Shown one piece after another: positions 1 through 7,714 of a stretch of DNA of 64,000 nt. The notes below the pieces were generated by a model. That model saw nothing but the letters and a program-made list of their open reading frames with translations. It was not told where the DNA came from and searched no databases. Both the position numbers and the translations under genes were made by a program. The DNA comes from Leucobacter chromiisoli. Its GTDB lineage: Bacteria > Actinomycetota > Actinomycetes > Actinomycetales > Microbacteriaceae. The stretch is from positions 124,001-188,000 of the forward strand of contig NZ_JAEHOH010000009.1 of assembly GCF_016522505.1 (NCBI RefSeq), in the 5' to 3' direction. Every line of letters begins with the position of its first letter. Within the stretch, counting starts at the first letter, position 1.

Positions 1-1
1 G

Positions 2-760
2 ATCGTCGCCTTCGGGGAGGACGGCGCGCCGAGCTTCGGTCGGCTGCAGACGAGGATGGGCTTGAGCGGGGCGCGGGAGGTGGCCCGCGCCCGATCCGTC
101 GCGCCGGTGTCGCTGCTGCTCTTCGACGTGCTCTCGGTCAACGGAGAGGACTGTCGTCGGCTCGCCTACGAACAGCGACGCGGACTGCTCCTGGAGATGA
201 TCGACGACGATCCGGCCGTGCCGGTCGCCCTTCCGCCCGCGTTCGAGGGCGACGCCGCCGAGGCGATCGCCGCGAGCCGGCGTCTGCACCTGGAGGGGAT
301 CGTCGCCAAACGGCGGGAGAGCCCGTATCGATCCGGTGCGCGCTCCCTGGACTGGCTCAAGATCCCGCTCTTCGAGACGGCGGAGGTCGTGGTCGTCGGA
401 TGGCGACGGAGCGAGGCGGACGCGCTCGGCCTCGCCTCGTTGCTGCTCGCCACCGTGCACGACGGCGAGCTCCGCTATGCGGGGCGGGTGGGCACCGGCT
501 TCTCGAACGCCGATCGTCGAGCGATCCGCCGACGTCTGAGCGGCATCGAACAGGCCTCTCCTCCGGTCGCGGTACCCGGTGCCGACCGCGTCGACGCCCA
601 CTGGGTGACCCCGGAGCTGGTGGCGGAGGTCACCTACAAGCAACTGACCGCCTCGGGGCGGCTGCGGCAGGCGGTGTGGCGCGGCTGGCGCCCCGACAAG
701 TCCGTCGACGACGTCGCCGATCCGGTGGTCGCTGCCGTGGGGGCGGGCGAAGGGGCATAA
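2..760 (+). CDS. ligD: ATP-dependent DNA ligase, C-terminal part (LigD-type), 5' truncated by window
   Basis: The reading frame is open from base 2, so the gene begins before the window; 252 residues remain. The fragment carries the end of an ATP-dependent ligase adenylation domain: LLFDVL (motif III-like), EGIVAKR at fragment residues 98-104 (motif IV), and WLKIP near residue 120 (motif V). The OB-fold follows, with RYAGRVGTGFS and a closing RLRQAVWRGWRPDK, the order and wording of the ligase domain of bacterial NHEJ LigD proteins. It seals nicks or broken ends using ATP. Whether the lost N-terminal part holds polymerase or nuclease domains, as in full LigD, cannot be seen; a stand-alone ligase is equally possible. 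Confidence 0.9.
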   Translation: MVAFGEDGAPSFGRLQTRMGLSGAREVARARSVAPVSLLLFDVLSVNGEDCRRLAYEQRRGLLLEMIDDDPAVPVALPPAFEGDAAEAIAASRRLHLEGIVAKRRESPYRSGARSLDWLKIPLFETAEVVVVGWRRSEADALGLASLLLATVHDGELRYAGRVGTGFSNADRRAIRRRLSGIEQASPPVAVPGADRVDAHWVTPELVAEVTYKQLTASGRLRQAVWRGWRPDKSVDDVADPVVAAVGAGEGA

Positions 761-952
761 CGGAAGCGGGGGGGCGCCCCCCACGTCGGGGGCCCCCCCC
801 ACAGGGGGGATACGCGACCGGGGGGGGGGCGGGGGGGGGGGGGGCCCCCCCCCCCCCGCCGGCGGGGGCCCCCCCCCCCCCCCCCCCCCCCCCCGCTCCT
901 CTGGAGTGCTACGCGAGCAGACTCGCGTCACATTCCGCTACTGCGTTCCGGC
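761..952. other. Homopolymer-rich spacer, probable assembly artefact
   Basis: The spacer between the ligase and the convergent metalloprotease gene contains runs of 14 G (831-844), 13 C (845-857) and 26 C (869-894), plus shorter G and C runs from 768 on. Such runs are rare in real bacterial DNA and typical of failed read-through of a strong hairpin or of two-colour-chemistry poly-G reads. A genuine terminator hairpin between two convergent genes could lie beneath it. The last 58 bases (895-952) look normal. Confidence 0.7.
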
Positions 953-3259
953 TTAGAGCTCGGCCGCCTTCTGACGACGAGCCGCCAGCACGGTCACCGC
1001 GCCGCCCACGAGCAGCATGGCCGCAGCCGTGATGCCGAGGGGGAGCAGCGAGAGGCCACCGGTGTTGGCGAGGTCGTCGCCGCCGCCGTTGCCGCCCTCA
1101 CCGTTGCCGTCACCATCGCCGCCGCCGTTGCCGCCACCGCCGTTGTCGGACGCGACAGCGAAGGAGACGGTGGCCGCGGCGGAATCGACGCCGCCGACGT
1201 TCTGGGTGGCCGACAGATCGTAGCTGCCGGCGGCCAGCGCCGCACCGAAGTCGACGGTCCAGGTGCCGTTCTCACCGACCGTGGCCGTGTAGGACTGACC
1301 GCCCACGGTCACGGTGACGGTGGCGCCGGGGATGCCGGTGCCGGAGACGTTGCTCGGGCCCTGGCCGGCCGGGAAGGCCTGGCCGTCGGTGATCGAGGTG
1401 ATCGTCGGCGCGGCGGGGACCTCGGGCTCCGTCACGACGAAGGAGGAGGTCGTCGCGTTCGAGGTCACGCCCTCGACGGCCTGCGTCGCGCTGACCGAGT
1501 ACTCGCCGGCACCGAGGTTCGTCTCGACGGTCCAGTTGCCCTCGGCGTTCACGGTGGCGGTGCCCTCGACGGCGCCGGTCACGGTCACGGTCGCGCCGGG
1601 GATGCCGGTGCCGGTGATCGCGGTGACGGGGCCCTCGACGGTCGAGCCGTCGGCCGGAGCGGTGATCGCGGGCGCCTCGACGACCGGATCCTCGCTCGGA
1701 GCGGCCTCACCCGAGAGGGTGTAGTTGCCGAGGCTGCCGTAGTTGCTGAAGCCGCCGGCGTTCGCGCCCGTCGCGTTGTCGGGGTTGCCGGTGCCGACGC
1801 CCTCGACGGTGAGCGTGTAGGTGCCCGCCTCGACGTCGTTCGCCGTGATGGAGGCGCCCATCCCGCTGGCGACCGCCTCGGAGTCCCGAGTCGGGTTGCC
1901 CGCGTCCTCGGCCACCACGTTGCCGCTGGCGTCCATGAGGGTGAGCTTCGCGTTCAGGTTCGGGGAGACATCGGCGACCTCGACGGACGCGGAGACCTCG
2001 CCGCCCTCGGTGCTGAGGGCGAACGCGTCGACGTCGGCGGTGTTGCCGATGACGCCCTCGGCGGCGAAGCTGCCGGTGGCGTTGTCGAGCGCCGTAGCGC
2101 CGGAAGCGTCGTCGCCGTGATCGTCGGCGGCGAAGTCAGCGCGGTCGGTGAACGTCCAGTTGGTGGTCAGGATCGCGCCGCTGCCATCGCACTGGTTATC
2201 CGCGTTCGGAACCTGGAACTGGTCGCCCGGCTGCGGGTTCTGCGGGTCGGAGCCGTTCACGGGGCACACGGGGCCGTCGTACGGCGTGCCGTCGGGCAGC
2301 GTGACGCTGACGAGGAAGTACTCGGCGGCACCACGATCGGTGATGACCGAGAGATCGTCCTCGCCGTTGGTCGCACCGGCGTAGTCGCCGATCGACCACT
2401 GGGTGACGGGGACGTTGTAGCCGGCGCCCATGATCGGACCCCACAGGCCCTCGGTCGGAGCGTAGTACTCCTCCTCGCCGTGGCCGTCGTGGGTGAGGCC
2501 GAAGTTGTGGCCGGACTCGTGCGTGGCGATCTCGGCGATGCTCTTGGCGGTCGCGTCGGCGCCGCCCGCGCCCTCGGTGAAGACGAGCGCGCCCCGGAGG
2601 AAGTCGGAGCCGGTGCCGCCGCGCCAGGCGATGCCGCCGGTGCCTTCGGCCTCGTCGAGAACATCGGTGTACGAATCGGTGATGATGACGTGCGAGCCGT
2701 AGGTGTTGTCATCCGTCGAGGTCTTGTAGAGCGCGTCGGCGCCGGGGTTGACCGTGGTGACGTTCACGTTGAACGGTGCGTAGTCCTCCGCGACCGCTGC
2801 CCAGACCCGCGCCTCGTTGACGCCGGAGGCGGCAGCGAAGTTGAGCGTGGCCTCGCCCTGGAGCTCGTTCCAGTTGGTGCCCTCGAGGGTCTCTCCGTCG
2901 AAGTCGAGGTAGACCGTCACGGGAGCGCCGGGGCGCGAGCCGCCGATCGGGTCGCCCGGGACCTGGGCCTCGTCGATCTCGAAGTCGGCGTGCCCGTGCA
3001 CATCGATGGGATCGATGTGGGCGACGAAGCCTCCCTCGGTGACGAGAAGCTTGTCAGCTGCTTCCTGCTGCTGAACGTCTTCCTTCGTCGTGCCGAGCTG
3101 AGCTGCGGCGAGCTCGTACTTGTCGGCGGTAGTGGTCTCAACCGGTGCGGTAGGTGCTTCCTCGGCAAGCGCGGGGCTTGCGAGGAAGAGGCTGCCGAAG
3201 CCGATCGTTGCTGCTGCGCCGAGCGCAAGCGGGCGACGTATCGTCACTCTTTCCCCCAT
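953..3259 (-). CDS. Secreted zinc metalloprotease with PPC and Ig-like domains and LANTG cell-wall anchor
   Basis: 768 residues. The chosen ATG (3259) follows an AGGAAA ribosome site and starts a clean signal peptide (MGERVTIRRP, hydrophobic core, ALA cleavage). The catalytic motif HESGHNFGLTHD (residues 247-258) is the HExxHxxGxxHD zinc site of metzincins. Downstream are a PPC-like beta domain (around 400-500) and two bacterial Ig-like repeats, each with SGTGIPGATVTV or ITGTGIPGATVTV. A Gly/Asn/Asp linker leads to LANTG (730-734), a membrane segment and a basic tail. LAxTG is the form preferred by class E sortases of high-GC actinobacteria, so the mature protease is probably covalently wall-linked. 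The substrate is unknown. A longer in-frame start at 3292 is possible but lacks a good ribosome site. Confidence 0.88.
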   Translation of the reverse strand: MGERVTIRRPLALGAAATIGFGSLFLASPALAEEAPTAPVETTTADKYELAAAQLGTTKEDVQQQEAADKLLVTEGGFVAHIDPIDVHGHADFEIDEAQVPGDPIGGSRPGAPVTVYLDFDGETLEGTNWNELQGEATLNFAAASGVNEARVWAAVAEDYAPFNVNVTTVNPGADALYKTSTDDNTYGSHVIITDSYTDVLDEAEGTGGIAWRGGTGSDFLRGALVFTEGAGGADATAKSIAEIATHESGHNFGLTHDGHGEEEYYAPTEGLWGPIMGAGYNVPVTQWSIGDYAGATNGEDDLSVITDRGAAEYFLVSVTLPDGTPYDGPVCPVNGSDPQNPQPGDQFQVPNADNQCDGSGAILTTNWTFTDRADFAADDHGDDASGATALDNATGSFAAEGVIGNTADVDAFALSTEGGEVSASVEVADVSPNLNAKLTLMDASGNVVAEDAGNPTRDSEAVASGMGASITANDVEAGTYTLTVEGVGTGNPDNATGANAGGFSNYGSLGNYTLSGEAAPSEDPVVEAPAITAPADGSTVEGPVTAITGTGIPGATVTVTGAVEGTATVNAEGNWTVETNLGAGEYSVSATQAVEGVTSNATTSSFVVTEPEVPAAPTITSITDGQAFPAGQGPSNVSGTGIPGATVTVTVGGQSYTATVGENGTWTVDFGAALAAGSYDLSATQNVGGVDSAAATVSFAVASDNGGGGNGGGDGDGNGEGGNGGGDDLANTGGLSLLPLGITAAAMLLVGGAVTVLAARRQKAAEL

Positions 3260-3395
3260 GCTGTGCTGTTTCCTCAATGTGTTGATGGACATGCTTGGTC
3301 GTGCGAGGGACCCGGCAGACTCCCACCCGCCGGTCGCACAAGCCCGGATCTTTCGATCGGGTGACACCCGTGAAATACGTCGGGCACCGCAAGCC

Positions 3396-3450
3396 AAAGT
3401 AACCTGAATGCTCGCTGAGCGCAAGAAAGTTATTGCATTCAAGTAACTTT
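3396..3450. promoter_or_regulatory. Imperfect inverted repeat upstream of metalloprotease gene
   Basis: AAAGTAACCTGAATGC (3396-3411) and GCATTCAAGTAACTTT (3435-3450) are inverted copies matching at 14 of 16 positions, separated by 23 bp. They lie about 140-190 bp upstream of the protease start in an AT-richer patch. This could be a paired operator for a dimeric regulator or a stem in the transcript. The regulator is unknown. Confidence 0.45.
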
Positions 3451-3544
3451 TGGGCGCGCCTACTTGAGGGGAGGAGGCAGGCGGAGGATTCTACTGTGCT
3501 GGAACAACGAGCTGCCGAAGCGCCCTACGCCGCGGCCGGGAGGG

Positions 3545-3979
3545 TCAGGGGTAGAGGAGGAAGCCGTTCTTCGATACCTTGGCGCTCTTGTCGCGGAGCA
3601 GCAGCTCCTTCAGCTCGTCGACGGTCATGCCGTTGCGCTCCGCCACGACGTCGATGTCGTCGCCGAGCGCCTCGATCGCGTCCTGCCCGCCCATCGTCTT
3701 CGGCAGGACCTGACGGGTATCGGACTTCACGCCGCCCTCGTCGCCGGTGCCCTCGTCGCCTCCGTTGCCGGCGCCGTCGGTGTCGTCGTCGCCCGGCGTG
3801 CCGGGAGCCTCGGTCTCGCTCGTGTCCGTGCCGTTCGAGGCGGGGGAAGTCGAGTCGCCGTTCGTGGTCATCTGCATCACTCCAAAGACGATCGCGGCCG
3901 CGATGACGATAGCGAGCACCACAAGCGTCACGAGCAGGCCCTTGCGGCTGCGCGGTTCCGTGGTCTTGTTCTCAGTCAT
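3545..3979 (-). CDS. Small single-pass membrane protein with protease-prosegment-like C-terminus
   Basis: 144 residues; ATG at 3979 follows AAGGGAA at good spacing. A basic N-terminus (SRKG) precedes one membrane segment (about 14-36). Then come an acidic, Ser/Thr/Gly-rich extracytoplasmic linker (40-85) and a compact C-terminal segment, GMTVDELKELLLRDKSAKV, ending in NGFLLYP. The C-terminal segment resembles the short N-terminal propeptide-like stretch of the neighbouring metalloprotease (GTTKEDV, then EGGFVAHIDP). The gene lies in the same direction, about 285 bp upstream of the protease start codon. The function is not known; a membrane-tethered partner or decoy of the protease is only an inference. 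A LysM-like fold was considered and is less likely. Confidence 0.7.
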   Translation of the reverse strand: MTENKTTEPRSRKGLLVTLVVLAIVIAAAIVFGVMQMTTNGDSTSPASNGTDTSETEAPGTPGDDDTDGAGNGGDEGTGDEGGVKSDTRQVLPKTMGGQDAIEALGDDIDVVAERNGMTVDELKELLLRDKSAKVSKNGFLLYP

Positions 3980-4061
3980 GTTGGTTCCCTTGCCAGTGCA
4001 TCCGGTGTGCCCAAGGTAGTGAAGCGAGGTGTGAGTTCGCCGAATTGGCTCGTGGTGCGCC

Positions 4062-5378
4062 CTACTCCCGGGTGAACAGCGCCACGGACTCGAGGTGGTG
4101 CGTGTGCGGGAAGAGGTCGAAGGCCCGCAGCCCGGCGAGTGCGTAGCCGGCGGCGAGCAGCGTCTTCGTGTCGCGCGCGAGCGCCACCGGATCGCAGGCC
4201 ACGTAGACGATGTTGGCGGGGGCGAGCCCGGCCAGCTGCGCGCACACATCGCCGCCGGCCCCCGATCGGGGCGGATCCAGCACGACGGTGCCGCGCCGCA
4301 GGCGATCCCGAACGGGCGGGGCGGCCGAGAGCAGATCCGCGAGGTAGCGGTCCACGCGCGCCGTGATCGCGCGGGCGCCGACGAGCTCGGCGAGGTTCTC
4401 GGCGGCGTCGTCGGTGGCGCCGGCATCGGCCTCGACCGTCGTGACCTTGACCTGCGGGCCCGCGGCCTCCGCCATGGCCGCCGCGAGCAGGCCGGCGCCG
4501 CCGTAGAGGTCGAGGTTCGCCGCCGCGGCGTCGAAGCGGCCCTCGTCGATGAGGTGCGTCACCGCGTCCCGCACGGCGGTGAACAGCACCTCGGGGGCTT
4601 CGCGGTGCACCTGCCAGAAGCCCCCGGCGCGCACCAGGAAGCCGCGGTCGCCCACGAGCTCGCGCACCGGATCGTCCTCGCCGGCCCGCTTCCTCCCGTC
4701 TCCGACGGTCAGCAGCATGCGCGGGTCGTCGGCGCTCGGGGCGACGAGGTCGACGGCGGCGACGTCGGGCATGGAATCCCCGAGCGGCGCGATGGCCTCG
4801 ACGCCCTCCGTCGCGAGCGGCAGCGACAGCACCGGGATCACGCGGCGGCTGCGAGCGGCGTAGGGGCCGACGGCGCCGGTCTCGGGATCGACGTGCAGCC
4901 GCACGCGGGTGCGGTACCCGAGTCCGTTCGACTCGTCGTCCCCGAGGCACGCCTCGACCTCGAGCCCGACGAGCTCCTCGACGTCGAGGCCCCCGAAGCG
5001 CTGCATCGCGTCCACGAGCACCTGGGCCTTGAGGTCCCGCTGCCGGGGGAGGGCGATGTGGCCGAACTCGGCCCCTCCGGCGCGATCCTGGGGCGCGCGG
5101 TCGAGAGCGGCCTCGGGCCAGACGTGGTCGCGTCGATCCGGTGACGCCTCGATCACCTCGACCGTGACCGCCCGGGCGAACGACTTCTTGCGAGCCTCCG
5201 TGACCCGGGCGCGCACCCGCTCGCCGGGGATCGCGTCGGCGACGAACACGACGCGGCCGCCGTGGCGCGCCACGCTCACACCGCCGTGCGCGATGTTCGT
5301 GACGTCGAGCTCGACCTCGTCGCCGACGGAGAGGGGAGCGGGGGCCGCAGGGTCTGCGGGCTGCGAGGAGTGTGCCAT
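4062..5378 (-). CDS. TRAM-domain class I SAM-dependent RNA (uracil-5-)methyltransferase, TrmA/RlmCD family
   Basis: 438 residues. A TRAM RNA-binding domain (about 14-75) precedes a Rossmann methyltransferase domain with NLDLYGGAGLL (SAM site), DPPRSGAG, and YVACDPVALARD holding the catalytic nucleophile Cys395. The family methylates C5 of uridine in tRNA or 23S rRNA. The region after TRAM that normally carries the four iron-sulfur cysteines reads HVWPEAALDR and RAGGAEFGHIALP with no cysteines, so this member has no [4Fe-4S] cluster. The gene is divergent from the ABC exporter at 5461. A GAGAAT box six bases upstream of the ATG suggests a leaderless start. Confidence 0.88.
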   Translation of the reverse strand: MAHSSQPADPAAPAPLSVGDEVELDVTNIAHGGVSVARHGGRVVFVADAIPGERVRARVTEARKKSFARAVTVEVIEASPDRRDHVWPEAALDRAPQDRAGGAEFGHIALPRQRDLKAQVLVDAMQRFGGLDVEELVGLEVEACLGDDESNGLGYRTRVRLHVDPETGAVGPYAARSRRVIPVLSLPLATEGVEAIAPLGDSMPDVAAVDLVAPSADDPRMLLTVGDGRKRAGEDDPVRELVGDRGFLVRAGGFWQVHREAPEVLFTAVRDAVTHLIDEGRFDAAAANLDLYGGAGLLAAAMAEAAGPQVKVTTVEADAGATDDAAENLAELVGARAITARVDRYLADLLSAAPPVRDRLRRGTVVLDPPRSGAGGDVCAQLAGLAPANIVYVACDPVALARDTKTLLAAGYALAGLRAFDLFPHTHHLESVALFTRE

Positions 5379-5425
5379 GCTCACATTCTCCCACCGCCCG
5401 CCCGAGCGGATCGGCAGCGCGCCGC

Positions 5426-5460
5426 TTGACGCTGCGGATCCGGCGGCGCAGGATGCAGAT
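5426..5460 (+). promoter_or_regulatory. Leaderless promoter of ABC exporter
   Basis: TTGACG (5426-5431), exactly 17 bp, CAGGAT (5449-5454), then six bases and the ATG at 5461. The transcript should begin at or within a base or two of the start codon. Confidence 0.6.
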
Positions 5461-6180
5461 ATGAGCTCAGCGGATCCGGCGATCTCGGTGCGCGGCCTGT
5501 CGGTGCGGCGCGGCGGGAGGGACGTGTTCTCGGGCGTCGACCTCGACATCGCCCGCGGCCGGGTGACGGGTCTGCTCGGGCCATCCGGATGCGGCAAGAG
5601 CACGCTGATGCGCGCGACGGTCGGAGTGCAGCTGGGCGTCAGCGGCGAGATCAGGGTGCTGGGGCTGCCCGCCGGCTCCCGAGCGCTGCGTCGCAGGGTC
5701 GCCTACGCGACGCAGTCGGCCTCCGTCTACGACGACCTCACCGTCGGCCAGAACCTGCGCTACTTCGCGCGCATGCTCGGCGCCCCCCGCGGTGACGCCG
5801 AGCGCGTGGCGGCCCTCGTCGGTCTCGAGCCGCAGCTGCGGCAGCGGGTGGACGCGCTGAGCGGCGGGCAGCGCGGCCGCGTGTCGCTCGGCGCGGCGCT
5901 CCTCGGAAGCCCCGAGGTGCTCGTGCTCGACGAACCCACCGTGGGTCTCGATCCGGTACTGCGCGCCGAGCTCTGGGAGCTGCTCCGCGGGCTCGCCGAC
6001 GAGGGCGCCGCTCTGCTCGTGAGCAGCCACGTGATGGATGAGGCGCTGCACTGCGACCGGCTGGTCCTGATGCGAGAGGGCGGCATCGTCGCCGACACGA
6101 CGCCCGACGAGCTGCTCTCCTCCACCGGGGCCCGCGATCCCGAGGCCGCATTCCTGGCCGTGATCGAGGCCCGCTCGTGA
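5461..6180 (+). CDS. ABC transporter ATP-binding protein (ABC-2 type exporter)
   Basis: 239 residues with all nucleotide-binding motifs in order: Walker A GPSGCGKST (about 40-48), Q-loop ATQSASVYDDLT, signature LSGGQRGR, Walker B VLVLDEPT and H-loop SSHVMDEA. It pairs with the ABC-2 permease gene that starts inside its stop codon (GTGA overlap at 6177-6180). Such two-gene exporters move drugs, lipids or polysaccharides; the substrate is not deducible here. Confidence 0.92.
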   Translation: MSSADPAISVRGLSVRRGGRDVFSGVDLDIARGRVTGLLGPSGCGKSTLMRATVGVQLGVSGEIRVLGLPAGSRALRRRVAYATQSASVYDDLTVGQNLRYFARMLGAPRGDAERVAALVGLEPQLRQRVDALSGGQRGRVSLGAALLGSPEVLVLDEPTVGLDPVLRAELWELLRGLADEGAALLVSSHVMDEALHCDRLVLMREGGIVADTTPDELLSSTGARDPEAAFLAVIEARS

Positions 6181-6911
6181 GCCCGGTCAGAGCGCTCGCC
6201 ACCGCCGGCCGGGTGCTGCGCCAGCTCTCCCACGATCCGCGCTCCGTCGCGCTGCTGCTGCTCGCGCCGAGCCTGCTCGTGGGTCTCTTCGCCTGGCTGT
6301 TCAGCGAGCAGGAGGGGGTCTTCGACCAGTACGGAGCGCCGATCCTCGCCCTGTTCCCCTTCATCCTGATGTTCGTGGTGACGTCCGTGACCACGCTGCG
6401 GGAGCGGCGATCGGGCACGCTTGAGCGGCTCATGACGATGCCGATCGGCAAGGGCGACTTCATCGTCGGCTACGCCCTGGCGTTCGGCATCGTGGCCGCC
6501 CTGCAGGCCGTCGTCACCGTCGGCTTCGCGGTGCTCGTGTGCGGCCTGACGACCGAGGGCCCCGTCTGGCAGCTCGGGCTGGTCGCCGTGCTCGACGCGC
6601 TCATGGGCACCGCCCTCGGCCTGCTCGCGAGCGCCTTCGCCCGGACGGAGTTCCAGGCGGTGCAGTTCATGCCCGCGATCGTGTTCCCGCAGATCATCCT
6701 GGGCGGCCTGCTGATGCCGCGGGATCGGATGCCGGAGGTGCTGCACGCCGTCTCGGACTGGCTGCCCCTGAGCTACGCGATCGACGCGGTGACGGCGGTC
6801 GTCGCGGGCGACGAGGGCTGGGACGTGACGAGGCCGCTGCTCGTGATCGCGGGGATCGCGGTCGCGTCGCTCCTCGCGGCGTCGCTGACCCTGCGCCGGC
6901 GCACCCCCTGA
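6177..6911 (+). CDS. ABC-2 type permease
   Basis: 244 residues, about six membrane segments, with the ABC-2/NodJ-like loop TLRERRSGTLERLMTMPIGKGDF after the second segment and IILGGLLMPRDRMPEVLHAVSDWLPLSY before the last. The GTG start overlaps the ATPase stop, implying translational coupling. It forms the membrane part of the exporter at 5461. Confidence 0.9.
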   Translation: MSPVRALATAGRVLRQLSHDPRSVALLLLAPSLLVGLFAWLFSEQEGVFDQYGAPILALFPFILMFVVTSVTTLRERRSGTLERLMTMPIGKGDFIVGYALAFGIVAALQAVVTVGFAVLVCGLTTEGPVWQLGLVAVLDALMGTALGLLASAFARTEFQAVQFMPAIVFPQIILGGLLMPRDRMPEVLHAVSDWLPLSYAIDAVTAVVAGDEGWDVTRPLLVIAGIAVASLLAASLTLRRRTP

Positions 6912-6978
6912 TCGCCGCGGGCGGGAGCGCCGCGGGCGGGACCGTCGCCGGGAGGATCGCCGCCGGTAGGATCGCCGC
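6911..6978. repeat. 15-bp degenerate tandem repeat, about 4.5 units
   Basis: The units begin at 6911, 6926, 6941, 6956 and 6971 (the last is 8 bp), with consensus ATCGCCGCGGGCGGG drifting to ATCGCCGCCGGTAGG. The repeat starts at the last base of the permease stop codon and fills the whole spacer. The penultimate unit supplies the -10 box of the next gene. Confidence 0.8.
6967..6978 (+). promoter_or_regulatory. Leaderless -10 box of maf, born within the tandem repeat
   Basis: TAGGAT (6967-6972), six bases, then the ATG at 6979. There is no Shine-Dalgarno sequence and no clear -35 box. Confidence 0.5.
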
Positions 6979-7707
6979 ATGCGCCTGATCCTCGCCTCCA
7001 CGTCCCCGGCCCGCCTCTCCGTGCTGCGCGCCGCCGGCATCGAGCCGGTGTGCTTCTCGCCCGAGGTGGACGAGGAGGCCGAGGTCGCCGCTCGCGAGAC
7101 GGCGCTCGGGCGACGGCTGACGGCTCCCGAACTGGTGGAGCACCTCGGGCGGCTGAAGGCCGAGGACGTGGTGCGGCGGCACCGCGCCGAGATCGCCGAG
7201 ATCGGCGGCGGCCTCGTGCTGGGCGGGGACTCGGCGTTCCTGCTCGACGGGGAGATCCTCGGCAAGCCCCACCTCCCCGCGGTGGCGCTGGAGCGGTCGA
7301 AGCAGCACCGCGGACGGACCGGGGTGCTGCACTCCGGCCACTGGCTCGTCGACTGCACCGGGGGACCCGGGAGCGGTGCTGCGGAGCCCGGCGTCCCCGA
7401 GGCGGGAGCGCGCTCCGCCGCGGGCGCCGTCGACACCGCGACCGTCACGCTCTCCGCGGACGTCGGCGACGCCGAGCTCGAGGCCTACGTGGCGACCGGC
7501 GAGCCGCTGCAGCTCGCCGGCGGCTTCGCGATCGACGGGCTCGCAGGGGCCTTCATCGAGCGGATCGAGGGCGCGCCGAGCTGCGTGATCGGACTCTCGC
7601 TCCCCGCCCTGCGTCGCCTCGTCGTGCGGCTCGGCCACGACTACACGGCGCTGTGGAACGCCCCCGGCCTCCCCGGTGCGGCGGGCGCGGCCGAGCCGCG
7701 GGGGTGA
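6979..7707 (+). CDS. maf: Maf family nucleoside triphosphate pyrophosphatase
   Basis: 242 residues. LILASTSPARLSVLRAAG is the Maf N-terminal signature, followed by GGDSAF, GKPHLP and FAIDGLAGAFIERIEG-PSCVIGLSLP. These house-cleaning enzymes hydrolyse non-canonical or modified NTPs to NMP plus pyrophosphate. A low-complexity insert of about 30 residues (GGPGSGAAEPGVPEAGARSA, near 125-150) lengthens the protein relative to the usual 190-210 residues. This is the extended form common in actinobacteria. Confidence 0.9.
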   Translation: MRLILASTSPARLSVLRAAGIEPVCFSPEVDEEAEVAARETALGRRLTAPELVEHLGRLKAEDVVRRHRAEIAEIGGGLVLGGDSAFLLDGEILGKPHLPAVALERSKQHRGRTGVLHSGHWLVDCTGGPGSGAAEPGVPEAGARSAAGAVDTATVTLSADVGDAELEAYVATGEPLQLAGGFAIDGLAGAFIERIEGAPSCVIGLSLPALRRLVVRLGHDYTALWNAPGLPGAAGAAEPRG

Positions 7708-7714
7708 GCGCCCC

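Noticed and set aside
3260..3442. Extended N-terminus of the metalloprotease (start at 3442 or 3292)
   Set aside because: It would place 50 or more non-signal residues before a textbook signal peptide; AGGAAA supports the ATG at 3259.
3545..3640. LysM domain at the C-terminus of the small membrane protein
   Set aside because: The NGFLLYP ending and lack of the LysM Asn/Pro turn fit the neighbouring protease prosegment better.
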